The translations under genes were made by a program, and so were the position numbers. Shown in pieces: positions 35,645 to 45,132 of a stretch of DNA of 64,000 bases (position 1 is the first letter of the stretch; every line of letters starts with the position of its first letter). The DNA comes from Paenibacillus sp. H1-7 (GTDB taxonomy: Bacteria; Bacillota; Bacilli; Paenibacillales; NBRC-103111): assembly GCF_022354825.1 (NCBI RefSeq), contig NZ_CP031168.1:3101501-3165500 (forward strand), given 5' to 3'. The notes under the pieces are model-generated. The model did no database searches, was not told the DNA's origin, and saw nothing but the letters and a program-made list of their open reading frames with translations.

Positions 35645-37866
35645 GTACAGCCATTTCTACGGTACGGCGGGTGTTTTTGAGCAATTGGCCGCACCGCTTG
35701 AGCGTATTGCTGGTCGGTCTGTTCCTGCTTCAATTCGTGCTATGGTTTACGAAGGAAGATCATTTGTGGCTTCCGGAGACGGTTTTGATCGTTGAGCTTT
35801 GTTTGCTTGCCACTTTTATCGTAGAGCATTTTCCAAGAGTTCATTGGCTTGCAAGATGCTTGCTCCAGCTGCTGCTGGTGGTTGTCATCAACGTGCAGGT
35901 GCTTGAGCATTTCGAGGCTATCGAGGAGATGGAGCTGAAGAGCTTCTTCTCATCCCAATTGTTTCTGAACTTATATCAATTAACGCCTTACCTGTGGTTC
36001 GGCCTGGCTGCATGGGCCGCATATTTAACCGTCATTTGGTGGGTTGAAGTCAAATGGCGCGTCTATGTGCTAATGATTGTCAGCGTAATCGCCATGTGCG
36101 TACGGGATTCCTTTTCCAGCATTTATTTGTGGCCGCAAGTGGCCATGGCGGTCTGCTGCGGTTTGTTTCTGCTCATCCTGAGCCATTTTCAGCAGCTGCG
36201 CAAAAACGATCCGACGGCCTGGAGCTATATGGCCGACTACCCGGCATCCATTGCCGTGCCGGTCATCTCCTTGATCAGCCTCACGGTGCTGGTCGGCTCG
36301 TTCATGCCGGAGGTAGGTCCTCTTGTAACGGACCCGTATACCGCCTGGAGAACGTACCGTGGTGAAGCCGTAAATTTCACAACGGGCAAAGGCGTCGAGG
36401 TTGCGACGGCCGCCGGCGATACGTCGTCCGGTTACAGCCGCAGCGACGCGGCGCTAGGCAGCGGATTTCAGTTCGATTTCACACCGGTCATGACGGTGGA
36501 TACGTCCCACCGCAGCTATTGGAGGGGCGAAACCCGCGCCCTTTATACCGGTAGAGGGTGGGACAGCTCGGAATCCGACCGGAGAGCGTCGCTATCCAGC
36601 GTAAGGCCGGATACGGTTCTGGCTGAGGACCCGCGCAGCGCCGGAAGCAAAATGAAGACCATCGAAGTGAAGCAGACGGTCAACATTTTGTCCGAAGATA
36701 AGTATCCCGTATTGTTCGGAGCTTACGATATCGAGAAAATTGTCGATATTAACGGCGAACGCGCCGGATTCGAGCCGCTGCGGTGGGCCGCTTCACAGTC
36801 GGAGCTGCGTGTAAGCCCGCAGTCCAGTCTGCCTTATCCGAAGGCGTATACGCTCATATCGCAAATGCCTATCATCGATGAAGAAGGGCTGCGGACAGCT
36901 CCGGATGCAGTCAGTCGCGGGGACATGAACGAGTTTCTGCAGCTTCCAGAGCAATTGCCGGGCCGGGTTCGCCAGCTGGCGGCCGAGATCACAAAAAGCG
37001 CGGCCAATCCTTACGATAAGGCGAAAGCCATCGAGAAATATTTGCGCGAGAATTACCCTTACACGAACAAACCCGATTTAACGAAGGGTCGGAGCCGCGA
37101 TTTCGTAGACCGGTTCCTGTTTGAAATCAAGGAAGGATACTGCGACTACTATTCGTCCGCAATGGCGGTGTTGTCCAGATCCGTCGGCTTGCCGACGCGA
37201 TGGGTCAAGGGCTACGCCTCCGGACAATCGGTGACGATGGATGAAATGTTCGGAATGTTCGGCGATCAGGAGCTGGTGGATCCGGATGCGGGCGGCGTTT
37301 ACACGGTCCGCAACGCCGATGCCCATTCTTGGGTAGAGGTGTATTTCAGCGGCTGGGGATGGGTGCCGTTCGAGCCTACTTCCGGCTTTGCATTGCCTCG
37401 TGCCGTACAAGTGGAGGAGCTGTCGCTGGAAACCTCGACCGTTCCTGAAGCAGCACCGGCCGTTCCGGAAGAAACGGGTATGGCGCGTCATGGTCGAACC
37501 GCTGCTATCGCTGCTGCGTTAGCTGTGGCTGCCGCGGCAGTAGCATTTGCCGTGTGGAAGCTTCAACTGATCGAGCTGCTTCAGGAGAAGCTGGAGCGCC
37601 GCCGCGCTTCGCTGCTGAAGCAGAAGGTCATTATCGAATGCGAGCGATTGCTCCGCATCTGCCGCCGCAACGGCTATACCCGCCACGAGCATGAGACGAT
37701 GCGCGAGACGGTTCGCAGATGGTCGCAGGAGAGCAAATGGATGAGAGCCGATCTGGAGCACATATTAACGGTGTTCGAGAAGGCCAAGTACAGTAAAGAG
37801 GAAATAACCGAAGAAGACTGGCAAAGCACCGCTTCCATTGTGGAAAAGCTGCGTTCCCAGTTTTAA
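35641..37866 (+). CDS. Transglutaminase-like membrane protein (TgpA/YebA type)
   Basis: A 741-residue protein with about six N-terminal helices (residues ~15-225), an extracytoplasmic transglutaminase core, a further helix near 620-640 and a cytoplasmic DUF4129-like tail. The catalytic triad positions are C501 in EGYCDYYSSAMAVLSR and H562 in DAHSWVEVYF. An acidic residue lies in WVPFEPTSGF, Glu rather than Asp. It likely cleaves or cross-links surface peptides. Last gene of the moxR-DUF58-tgpA operon, closed by a strong terminator. Confidence 0.93.
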   Translation: MSTAISTVRRVFLSNWPHRLSVLLVGLFLLQFVLWFTKEDHLWLPETVLIVELCLLATFIVEHFPRVHWLARCLLQLLLVVVINVQVLEHFEAIEEMELKSFFSSQLFLNLYQLTPYLWFGLAAWAAYLTVIWWVEVKWRVYVLMIVSVIAMCVRDSFSSIYLWPQVAMAVCCGLFLLILSHFQQLRKNDPTAWSYMADYPASIAVPVISLISLTVLVGSFMPEVGPLVTDPYTAWRTYRGEAVNFTTGKGVEVATAAGDTSSGYSRSDAALGSGFQFDFTPVMTVDTSHRSYWRGETRALYTGRGWDSSESDRRASLSSVRPDTVLAEDPRSAGSKMKTIEVKQTVNILSEDKYPVLFGAYDIEKIVDINGERAGFEPLRWAASQSELRVSPQSSLPYPKAYTLISQMPIIDEEGLRTAPDAVSRGDMNEFLQLPEQLPGRVRQLAAEITKSAANPYDKAKAIEKYLRENYPYTNKPDLTKGRSRDFVDRFLFEIKEGYCDYYSSAMAVLSRSVGLPTRWVKGYASGQSVTMDEMFGMFGDQELVDPDAGGVYTVRNADAHSWVEVYFSGWGWVPFEPTSGFALPRAVQVEELSLETSTVPEAAPAVPEETGMARHGRTAAIAAALAVAAAAVAFAVWKLQLIELLQEKLERRRASLLKQKVIIECERLLRICRRNGYTRHEHETMRETVRRWSQESKWMRADLEHILTVFEKAKYSKEEITEEDWQSTASIVEKLRSQF

Positions 37867-37873
37867 ACGGGAA

Positions 37874-37910
37874 AGAGGTACACGCTATCGCCGTGTATCT
37901 CTTTTTTTTC
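37874..37910 (+). terminator. Terminator of the moxR operon
   Basis: AGAGGTACACG and CGTGTATCTCT pair around CTATCGC, then eight T. Confidence 0.9.
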
Positions 37911-38028
37911 ATGGTAATCCTGTATCCTGCGGGTGTGGTAAAAGATGTCGTTCATATAGCCATTTCGTTCTACAAATAATTTAGATAAGAAGGAAGTTCA
38001 AGCCTGAGAATGCGGAGGGACCTGAAAC

Positions 38029-38889
38029 ATGCCTGATTGGATAGAGGTTGCAATAAGAACCTTGTTGGCTGTTGCCGTTTTATTTATGATGACCAAGCTC
38101 CTTGGGAAACGGCAAGTATCCCAGCTGTCGTTATTCGAGTATATCACCGGGATTACCATCGGCAGCTTGGCGGGCTACATATCGCTGGATACGGAAGCGG
38201 AGTGGCATCTTGGCGTAGTGGCGTTGCTCGTCTGGGTAGCGGTCTCTCTGTTAATCGAGTTTCTGCAGATCAAGAGCAAGCGGATGAGGGATTTTATTGA
38301 CGGCACACCCACCATACTCATTAAGGATGGCAAGCTGCTCGAAGATAATTTGAAGAAAGAAAGGCTTACCACGGATGAGCTGTTGGGAGTCTTACGCCAA
38401 AAAAACGTGTTTAGGGTCGCCGACGTCGAATTTGCGATCATGGAGCCGAGCGGCGATGTGAATGTGCTTCTTACCCGCGAGAATCAGCCGTTGACGCCTA
38501 AGCATCTGGGTGTTAAGGTTGCCCCCGAGCAGGAGACGCAGACGGTCATTATGGACGGCAAAAGGCTGGACGAGCCGCTGGCTACGATCGGACTCAGTCC
38601 CGGATGGCTGCATACGGAGCTGGAGAAGATCGGGGTGACGGTCGAGAACGTCTTCTTAGGTCAGGTTGACACCTACGGACAGCTCTATGTCGATTTGTAC
38701 GACGATATGCTGCAGGTGGCCGCGCCGCAGCAAAAAGCGGCGCTGCTTGCAACTATGAAGAAATGTGAGGCGGATATCGAAATGTTCAGCTTGAGCACCG
38801 ACAATCCGGAAGCGAAAAGCATGTACGAGCAATGCTCGAAACAGCTCGACGCGGTCATTCAGGAGCTCAAGCCGCTGTTAACTCGCTAG
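38029..38889 (+). CDS. Second DUF421+DUF1657 membrane protein ('2Duf' paralogue)
   Basis: A 286-residue paralogue of the 30396 product with the same layout: three N-terminal helices (MMTKLLGKRQVSQLSLFEYI), DUF421 domain (DVEFAIMEPSGDVNVLL, GQVDTYGQLYVDLYDD), and DUF1657-like tail (TMKKCEADIEMFSLSTDNPEA). It is monocistronic, separated from the spoVA operon by the moxR operon. Family knowledge ties such proteins to the spore inner membrane; multiple copies are associated with high spore heat resistance. ATG 38029 is weakly supported upstream (GGAGGGACC). Confidence 0.9.
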   Translation: MPDWIEVAIRTLLAVAVLFMMTKLLGKRQVSQLSLFEYITGITIGSLAGYISLDTEAEWHLGVVALLVWVAVSLLIEFLQIKSKRMRDFIDGTPTILIKDGKLLEDNLKKERLTTDELLGVLRQKNVFRVADVEFAIMEPSGDVNVLLTRENQPLTPKHLGVKVAPEQETQTVIMDGKRLDEPLATIGLSPGWLHTELEKIGVTVENVFLGQVDTYGQLYVDLYDDMLQVAAPQQKAALLATMKKCEADIEMFSLSTDNPEAKSMYEQCSKQLDAVIQELKPLLTR

Positions 38890-38912
38890 ATCAGCCACTC
38901 AGATTGGAACTG

Positions 38913-38944
38913 CCATCTCTTTCGTTAAAGGGGTGGTTTTTTTG
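38913..38944 (+). terminator. Terminator of the second 2Duf gene
   Basis: CCATCTCTTT and AAAGGGGTGG (with G-T pairs) around CGTT, then TTTTTTT. Confidence 0.75.
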
Positions 38945-39014
38945 CGTAATACTGGAAATTTCTTGGACTTGCAGCATATATATATAGACATGCTGTAGTA
39001 GGAGCTGATTCGCC

Positions 39015-39608
39015 TTGATTCCACTCCCCCGGAAAATAGCTGCGATCCTTATCGGGAGCCTGTTGATTTCCATAGGCATTAATTTTTATTTGATTCCGTT
39101 TATCGTCTTGGATGGAGGGGTTATCGGAATCGCTCTTATCATCAGCTATTTGTATGAACTGAAGGTAGGACTCGTGATGATATTGGCGAGTATTCCGATA
39201 TTTCTGATCGCCTGGTTCCGGTACAGAGCTTTATTTTACAATAGCCTGCACGGCATGCTGGTCTCATCGTTTTTCGTTGATTTATTGGAGCCGTATCAAT
39301 ATCATTTTCTATATTACATTGAGCTGTCACCTATCAGCAGCTCCATAATCGGCGGACTCTTTATCGGGAGCGGTATCGGGATTATGCTTCGGTATGAGAC
39401 GAGCACGGGCGGAACCGATTTGCTGGCGGTCTTTATCTCAAGATGGATTCGTGTTAATGTAGGCGTCATCATTTTTGTTATCGACGGCATTATCATATCT
39501 CTCGGCGGGCTGCTGCTTTCTGCGGAAACGATGGTCTTGTCCCTGCTGACGATAACAGCCGGGGGGCTCGCCACGAGCCTGTTCACCTTGCATACCCGGC
39601 ATTCTTAG
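39015..39608 (+). CDS. YitT-family membrane protein (short form)
   Basis: A 197-residue, five- to six-helix membrane protein matching the YitT/DUF161 core: IGSLLISIGINFYLIPF, GGVIGIALIISY and RYETSTGGTDLLAVFISRW. Full YitT proteins have a cytoplasmic DUF2179 domain of about 80 residues after this; here it is absent and the protein stops after the last helix. TTG 39015 has AGGAG about 10 bases upstream. Function of the family is not established. Monocistronic. Confidence 0.85.
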   Translation: MIPLPRKIAAILIGSLLISIGINFYLIPFIVLDGGVIGIALIISYLYELKVGLVMILASIPIFLIAWFRYRALFYNSLHGMLVSSFFVDLLEPYQYHFLYYIELSPISSSIIGGLFIGSGIGIMLRYETSTGGTDLLAVFISRWIRVNVGVIIFVIDGIIISLGGLLLSAETMVLSLLTITAGGLATSLFTLHTRHS

Positions 39609-39704
39609 GCCGTGCTTCCCTTAATGGCTGACATAGGTACAAACTCGCCGCGCATACATTCCTATTAAATGCAGCGTTTGGGAGTCTATGAACGGGGAGA
39701 AGGG

Positions 39705-40688
39705 ATGCATGTGCAGATTAATGCGGTATTCGAGGGCGGCGGGGTAAAAGGAATCGCGCTGGCCGGTGCGGTGGGCGCGGCGGAGCGGAGAGGCCTGAAG
39801 TTTCACCAGGTTGCCGGAACCTCTTCCGGCGCGATCGTGGCCTCTTTGGTGGCGGCAGGCTATAATTCGGAAGAAATGAAACGATTGATCATGGCTACGC
39901 CTTTCAGTTCGTTCCTGAAACGGGCTCCGATATTCAATACGAAAATCATCGGGCCGGTCACCCGGCTGTTTCTCAAGAAGGGACTCTATTCGGGAGAGGC
40001 GTTGGAGCACTGGATTCACCAGCTGCTGCTGGCCAAAGGAATAAGGACGTTCGGCGACCTCAAATTCAATCAGCTTCGGATTATTGCATCGGATATATCG
40101 GACCGCAAATTGCTTGTTCTGCCGGAAGATATCGCCCAATACGGCATCGATCCCAAACAGCTGCTCGTATCCAAGGCCGTTCGGATGAGCACCAGCATCC
40201 CTTATTTTTTCGATCCCGTAATTGTACGTAAAGCTGCAAGCAAGAAACTCCCGAAGCAGTCCTTCGCAGATCAATTCGCTTATATCGTGGACGGCGGCCT
40301 GCTAAGCAACTTCCCGCTTTGGGTATTTGACCAGGAAAACAGCCCGAATTTCGAAGTGGAGCAAATGGTTCCCACGATCGGGTTCCAGCTGGTAGGGAGA
40401 GGTTCCGGACAGCCGAATACCATTGCAGGTCCCGTTTCTATGCTGAAGGCGCTGTTCTCTACAATGATGGATGCGCACGACGAGCGGTATATCGAAGACG
40501 CCAACCGGTTCAGAACGATCAAAATTCCAACGCTGGGCGTTAGCGTGACGGATTTTGACATCTCCAACGAGAAGAGCAAGGAGCTGTACGAGGCAGGTTC
40601 CTTGGCCGGAGAGCATTTCTTCAATAAATGGAAAATGGCCGATTACAAGCAGGGCTACATGGAGCATGTGCTGCGTAAAAAGAAGTGA
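39705..40688 (+). CDS. yqhO: Patatin-like phospholipase (YqhO-like)
   Basis: A 327-residue lipid acyl hydrolase. It has the oxyanion-hole motif EGGGVKGIALAGA (residues 9-21), the nucleophile motif GTSSGA (G-x-S-x-G), and the catalytic Asp motif DGGLLSNFP. It has no signal peptide. The start 39705 is chosen for GGGAG upstream and because it places the oxyanion motif at the usual position; the frame extends to 39669. In B. subtilis yqhO occupies the same place upstream of yqhP-yqhQ-yqhR. Substrates are probably membrane phospholipids. Confidence 0.9.
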   Translation: MHVQINAVFEGGGVKGIALAGAVGAAERRGLKFHQVAGTSSGAIVASLVAAGYNSEEMKRLIMATPFSSFLKRAPIFNTKIIGPVTRLFLKKGLYSGEALEHWIHQLLLAKGIRTFGDLKFNQLRIIASDISDRKLLVLPEDIAQYGIDPKQLLVSKAVRMSTSIPYFFDPVIVRKAASKKLPKQSFADQFAYIVDGGLLSNFPLWVFDQENSPNFEVEQMVPTIGFQLVGRGSGQPNTIAGPVSMLKALFSTMMDAHDERYIEDANRFRTIKIPTLGVSVTDFDISNEKSKELYEAGSLAGEHFFNKWKMADYKQGYMEHVLRKKK

Positions 40689-40699
40689 AACGCAAAAAA

Positions 40700-40724
40700 A
40701 AAACGGCGAGCAATCGCCGTTTTA
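40700..40724. terminator. Bidirectional terminator between patatin and the small membrane protein
   Basis: AAAACGGCGA-GCAA-TCGCCGTTTT, flanked by A-tracts on the left and TTTT on the right, serving both convergent genes. Confidence 0.9.
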
Positions 40725-40991
40725 ATGATATTTGGGAGGCTCGTCAGCATTCCCTTTATTTCCGTCTATAACGCGAAAGGTTGCGTTCCGTGTTCGTTTT
40801 TCTTTGGTTCTGCCGCCGCTGCCTTTAGCTGTAAAAGTAGGTTTGCGCCAACGGTTGGGCGGAAATTTGTACAGCAGGAAGATGATGCCGAATACAATGA
40901 TCGGAATAATCAGCTTCAGCGCAACGGAAGCGACTCCGATCAGCGCTAGCCCCAATATGATATAGGTGGCAATGGAATACCGGTTCTTCAT
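40722..40991 (-). CDS. Small membrane protein at the yqhP position
   Basis: An 89-residue protein with two adjoining hydrophobic helices (residues ~8-42, IILGLALIGVASVALKLIIP) and a basic, Gly/Lys/Arg-rich cytoplasmic tail. The start has GGGGGAAG on the minus strand. It lies between the patatin gene and yqhQ, as yqhP does in Bacillus, and is read in the same direction as yqhQ, 24 bp after it. The sequence alone does not let me confirm orthology or give a function. Confidence 0.75.
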   Translation of the reverse strand: MKNRYSIATYIILGLALIGVASVALKLIIPIIVFGIIFLLYKFPPNRWRKPTFTAKGSGGRTKEKRTRNATFRVIDGNKGNADEPPKYH

Positions 40992-41015
40992 CGCTGCTTC
41001 CCCCTTTAATCCATA

Positions 41016-41954
41016 TTATGCTCTTGCTTTATCGTCTAATTCCCTCATACGGTTAAATGAAGCAATCGATACTTCAACTTGCGAATCGTCGGGCTGCTTG
41101 GTCGTCAGCATTTGCAGCCAAAGCCCGGGATAACCGAGATAGCGGAGCACGGGAACTTCGCGAAGGCTGTTGGTGAAGCGCAGCACCTCATAGGACACCC
41201 CGATAACTACCGGCAATAAAATCAAACGCTGCACGATGCGCTCGATGAAGGAATCATATTGGAAAAAGGAGTAAATGATTACTCCTACAAGAACCGTAAA
41301 CACGATAAAACTGCTGCCGCAGCGGTAATGGAGCGTGCTGAACTTTTGCACGTTCTCGACGGTCAGCTCAACTCCGGCTTCATACGCGCTGATCACTTTG
41401 TGCTCGGCCCCGTGATACTGGAACAGACGCTTGATCATGGGAGTCAAGGAGATGAAATAAATGTAGCCGACAAGCAAGATGATCTTGATCAGGCCTTCCA
41501 CCAGATTGTGTCCGATCTGATTCTCGAACATATTGGAGAACAACAGCTGCTCAATAGCCGTCGGTACCAGCGTGAAGACGAACTTGCCGAACAGGAAGGA
41601 CAAGACCCCTACGACCGCTACTCCCAAAATCATGGACAGGCGTCCCGACGCGCTTTCCTTCTTCTCTTCCTTAGGGGTCCCGTCGTCCTCCTCCTCAGCG
41701 AAGGCTTCCGCCGAAAAGTTAAGATGCTGCGCTCCTTTGGCGCTTGCTTCTACAATACCCACAATGCCCCGGATAAAAGGGATTTTCTTCAAGGGCCGTA
41801 CCCAGCCGATTTCGGTCTTGGGCACTTCGAGAAAATCGATGGAATTATCTTTACGGCGAACGGCCGTTACGTTAGTAGTCTGGCCTCCGAACATGACTCC
41901 TTCGATTACGGCTTGACCGCCGTAAATAGCGCATGGCTTATCATTTTGCGACAA
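41016..41954 (-). CDS. yqhQ: DUF1385 membrane protein YqhQ
   Basis: A 312-residue protein with the DUF1385 hallmark YGGQAVIEGVMFGG near the N-terminus. Membrane helices are in the middle (VVGVLSFLFGKFVF) and at 200-290, with FQYHGAEHKVISAYE and LHYRCGSSFIVF conserved in the family. TTG 41954 is preferred to GTG 41963 because AAGAAGGTG is the apparent ribosome site and overlaps the GTG. It is divergent from yqhR, as in B. subtilis. Function unknown. Confidence 0.9.
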   Translation of the reverse strand: MSQNDKPCAIYGGQAVIEGVMFGGQTTNVTAVRRKDNSIDFLEVPKTEIGWVRPLKKIPFIRGIVGIVEASAKGAQHLNFSAEAFAEEEDDGTPKEEKKESASGRLSMILGVAVVGVLSFLFGKFVFTLVPTAIEQLLFSNMFENQIGHNLVEGLIKIILLVGYIYFISLTPMIKRLFQYHGAEHKVISAYEAGVELTVENVQKFSTLHYRCGSSFIVFTVLVGVIIYSFFQYDSFIERIVQRLILLPVVIGVSYEVLRFTNSLREVPVLRYLGYPGLWLQMLTTKQPDDSQVEVSIASFNRMRELDDKARA

Positions 41955-42179
41955 CGATTGCACCTTCTTTTGCTAAGATGAGAAACGCGTCTTACCGACG
42001 CATTTCAGATAATGTGAGATGTTATATATCGGGTTCACCTATTATTGTATCGGATTCAAAGGGAGAATGCTACCGTTTAGGGTACAAATATTTGTATATA
42101 CTAACGGTATTCAGCGCAAATGTTCGTACGTTTGCCACGGGTATTGTGCCGTAATATAACGAATGAGGAGGAGTCCGCA

Positions 42180-42689
42180 ATGCAAGCCGAACATAACAAA
42201 AAGCCCCGCACGAATCGATGGAATTTTTCCTTATATATCGGCTTTTATGCCGGGGTCATATGGGGAGCTGTGAAAATGCTGGAGCATTATTTGCATTTTA
42301 CGTCCCTGCCGCCCGGATTTTTGGTGGAGCCCTTCTTTCTCAAGTCGTTCTTGCTCAGCGCTCAAGGCTATATCGTAGGCTGGATTTTCTTTATTCTCTT
42401 CTCGATTCTGGCTGCGCTGCTGTATGTCGCGATGCTGCCTAAGGCCATCGGCCCATGGCCCGGGATTGCTTATGGAGCCGCCTGGTGGGCGCTCATATTC
42501 CTGCTGGTCGGACCGATTACGGGAATGATGAACTGGATCGCGTATCTTGATTGGAACACGATCATTACCGATTGCTGCCTGTTTCTGGTGTGGGGATTGT
42601 TTATCGGCTACAGCATCTCGATGGAATTTAACGACGAGAGCAAGCGGGAGCCATTCCCCAATGCAAGGAGGAGGCCTCAGCCGGAATAG
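42180..42689 (+). CDS. yqhR: Membrane protein YqhR
   Basis: A 169-residue protein with four predicted helices (YIGFYAGVIWGAVKMLEHYL, then VGWIFFILFSILAALLYVAM, a WWALIFLLVGPITGMM helix and a last one), and polar ends. It matches the YqhR family in length, topology and position, between yqhQ and aroQ. ATG 42180 follows GAGGAGGAG. Its function has not been established; conserved placement beside spore genes suggests a role in sporulating bacteria. Confidence 0.87.
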   Translation: MQAEHNKKPRTNRWNFSLYIGFYAGVIWGAVKMLEHYLHFTSLPPGFLVEPFFLKSFLLSAQGYIVGWIFFILFSILAALLYVAMLPKAIGPWPGIAYGAAWWALIFLLVGPITGMMNWIAYLDWNTIITDCCLFLVWGLFIGYSISMEFNDESKREPFPNARRRPQPE

Positions 42690-42800
42690 GCGGATTGGGC
42701 GAATTGATGCAAAAAACAGTTCTCAAACGGAAGAAAGTTATGGTAAAATAGTCGGGTGTGAATTTAGCCTATGCAAAGAAACACCGATGGAGGGACCGGT

Positions 42801-43247
42801 TTGAAAAAAATATTGGTTTTAAACGGTCCGAATTTGAACATGCTGGGTGTGCGTGAGCCCGGCGTATACGGCACTTTATCGCTGCAGGCTATTGAACAGC
42901 GTTTGCGTAAGCTGGCTGACGAGCTGTCCGTGGATTTGGAATGCTTCCAGTCCAATCATGAGGGAGCGCTGATCGACAAGATTCATGAAGCCTACTCGGC
43001 GGTTGACGGCATTATCATGAATCCGGGTGCTTTCACCCATTACAGCTACGCCATTCGCGATGCTATCAGCACCGTTCAGATTCCGACTATTGAAGTGCAT
43101 ATATCAAACATTCATAAAAGGGAAGCGTTTCGTCACGTGTCGGTAATCGCCCCTGTCGCTCTCGGGCAAATCGCAGGACTCGGCGCGGAAGGCTACGAGC
43201 TGGGTTTGCGTGCCATAGTAAGCCATCTCAATAGTTTGGAGGGATGA
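42801..43247 (+). CDS. aroQ: 3-dehydroquinate dehydratase, type II
   Basis: A 148-residue enzyme of the shikimate pathway that dehydrates 3-dehydroquinate. Type II features: the start [19 protein letters not shown], the catalytic-Tyr loop [24 protein letters not shown]-like [15 protein letters not shown], and [19 protein letters not shown] 42801 with GGAGGG 6 bases upstream gives exactly the B. subtilis YqhS length. It overlaps or abuts yqhT downstream, as in Bacillus. Confidence 0.95.
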   Translation: MKKILVLNGPNLNMLGVREPGVYGTLSLQAIEQRLRKLADELSVDLECFQSNHEGALIDKIHEAYSAVDGIIMNPGAFTHYSYAIRDAISTVQIPTIEVHISNIHKREAFRHVSVIAPVALGQIAGLGAEGYELGLRAIVSHLNSLEG

Positions 43248-43249
43248 CC

Positions 43250-44323
43250 ATGCAGCAAGCGAGATTGGAACGTCTTCGCACAGTTATGCAAGGGCAGCAA
43301 CTGAAGGCATTGTTGATTACCAATGCGACGAACCGACTGTATATGACGGGCTTTACAGGATCTTCCGGCGTCGTTCTCGTTACGGAAGGCAAGGCGTATC
43401 TTTTGACCGACTTCCGCTATATGACGCAAGCGCCTGCGCAAGCGATCGGCTATGAGGTTGTGGAGCACGCTCCTAATCCAATGGAAACCGTTAAGGATTT
43501 GCTTGTGAAGAACGGCATTACCAAGCTTGGATTCGAGCAAAGCGATATGACCTACGGTGCGTATCAAGCTGCAGCCAAATCGTTGACCGGCATCGAAATG
43601 ACGGCTACCGAAGGATTGGTCGAGCAGCTTCGGATGATCAAGGATGAGTCCGAAATTGCCGTCATGCAGGAAGCCTGTGACTTGGCTGACCGCACGTTTA
43701 CTCATATTTTGAACTTTCTGAAGCCCGGAGCCAAGGAATCGGACATTGCGCTTGAAATCGAGATGTTCGTCCGCAAGAACGGCGCGGCTTCGACCTCATT
43801 CGAAACGATCGTCGCCTCCGGCGAGCGTTCCGCACTGCCTCACGGTAAAGCCAGCGATAGAATTCTCCAAACCGACGAATTTGTCAAACTGGATTACGGC
43901 GCTTATTATAAAAGATACTGCTCCGATATTACCCGTACGGTTGTATTGGGCAAACCGGCGGATAAACACAAAGAGATTTACAACATCGTTCTGGAAGCGC
44001 AGCTGGAAGCATTGGACAAGATCCGTCCCGACATGACAGGCAAAGAAGCGGACGGCATCGCCCGAAGCGTCATTGCGCGTTATGGGTATGGAGACCATTT
44101 CGGTCACGGTACCGGCCATGGTCTTGGAATGGAAATCCATGAAGCGCCGCGGCTATCCAGGACGGGAGACACGGTTTTAACACCCGGCATGACTGTGACG
44201 GTGGAACCGGGCATTTATTTGCCGGGCTTCGGCGGGGTTCGCATCGAAGACGATATCGTCATTACAGAAACCGGAATTAAAATATTGACGCATTCAAGCA
44301 AAGACTTGATTGTGCTTGATTAA
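43250..44323 (+). CDS. yqhT: Xaa-Pro aminopeptidase family protein (YqhT)
   Basis: A 357-residue M24 metallopeptidase with a creatinase-like N-terminal domain and a pita-bread catalytic domain. Metal-ligand motifs: KLDYGAYYKRYCSDITRTV (two Asp), GHGTGHGLGMEIHEAPR (His), and VTVEPGIYLPGFGGVRIEDD (two Glu). It would remove N-terminal residues preceding proline. ATG 43250 is used because GGAGGG ends just before the other candidate at 43244. It sits between aroQ and efp, the conserved arrangement. Confidence 0.93.
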   Translation: MQQARLERLRTVMQGQQLKALLITNATNRLYMTGFTGSSGVVLVTEGKAYLLTDFRYMTQAPAQAIGYEVVEHAPNPMETVKDLLVKNGITKLGFEQSDMTYGAYQAAAKSLTGIEMTATEGLVEQLRMIKDESEIAVMQEACDLADRTFTHILNFLKPGAKESDIALEIEMFVRKNGAASTSFETIVASGERSALPHGKASDRILQTDEFVKLDYGAYYKRYCSDITRTVVLGKPADKHKEIYNIVLEAQLEALDKIRPDMTGKEADGIARSVIARYGYGDHFGHGTGHGLGMEIHEAPRLSRTGDTVLTPGMTVTVEPGIYLPGFGGVRIEDDIVITETGIKILTHSSKDLIVLD

Positions 44324-44404
44324 CATTACAACCTGGCGGACGCACGGTCATGGAGGATTAATCCGGCCGGCGGTCTGCTCACATTTTTAGGGAGGTTTAT
44401 CTCA

Positions 44405-44962
44405 GTGGTATCAGTAAACGATTTTAAAACAGGCTTGACGATCGAAGTTGAAGGCGATTTGTTCACCGTAATTGACTTTCAACACGTAAAACCGGGCAAA
44501 GGCGCTGCATTCGTGCGCTCCAAGCTGAAAAACCTGCGCAACGGCAACACCGTAGAGCGCACATTCCGTGCCGGCGAGAACGTTGGCCGCGCTCATATCG
44601 AGAACCGCGAAATGCAATACTTGTACGCTAGCGGCACAGAGCACACGTTCATGGATACAGAAACGTATGACCAGTTCAGCCTGCCGGCTAAACAGCTGGA
44701 ATGGGAATTGAACTTCCTGAAAGAAAACATGATGATCCACATCATGAGCTACCAAGGCGAAATTTTGGGTATCAACCTGCCTAACAGCATTGAGCTGAAG
44801 GTCGTTGAAACCGAGCCTGGCATTAAGGGCAACACGGCTACAGGAGCAACGAAAAGCGCCAAATTGGAAACAGGCTTGAACGTTCAAGTTCCTCTGTTTA
44901 TCAACGAAGGCGACGTTCTTCTGATCGACTGCCGCGACGGTAAGTACATCTCCCGCGCGTAG
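44405..44962 (+). CDS. efp: Translation elongation factor P
   Basis: A 185-residue three-domain beta protein that rescues ribosomes stalled at polyproline. The modification loop [17 protein letters not shown] contains the tip lysine K32-equivalent in PGKGAA. The C-terminal OB domains include the conserved [21 protein letters not shown]. The start GTG 44405 follows AGGGAGG. It ends before a long terminator, which in this organism separates it from yqhV. Confidence 0.97.
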   Translation: MVSVNDFKTGLTIEVEGDLFTVIDFQHVKPGKGAAFVRSKLKNLRNGNTVERTFRAGENVGRAHIENREMQYLYASGTEHTFMDTETYDQFSLPAKQLEWELNFLKENMMIHIMSYQGEILGINLPNSIELKVVETEPGIKGNTATGATKSAKLETGLNVQVPLFINEGDVLLIDCRDGKYISRA

Positions 44963-44986
44963 TCGTTATCCACAGGTATAACAGAC

Positions 44987-45031
44987 ACACCTCCTCCGGG
45001 ATTCATCTCTCGGCCGGGGGGTGTTTTTTTG
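44987..45031 (+). terminator. Terminator after efp
   Basis: ACACCTCCTCCGG and CCGGGGGGTGT pair around a 14-base loop, then TTTTTTT. Confidence 0.85.
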
Positions 45032-45132
45032 TTGAAAAGAAGCTGTAATAGACATGAAAATGTCCGTTTACAAACCGGAAATGTCAGTGATATATTTGGG
45101 AAATAAAGTTAAGAAAGGTAAATGTCACAAGG

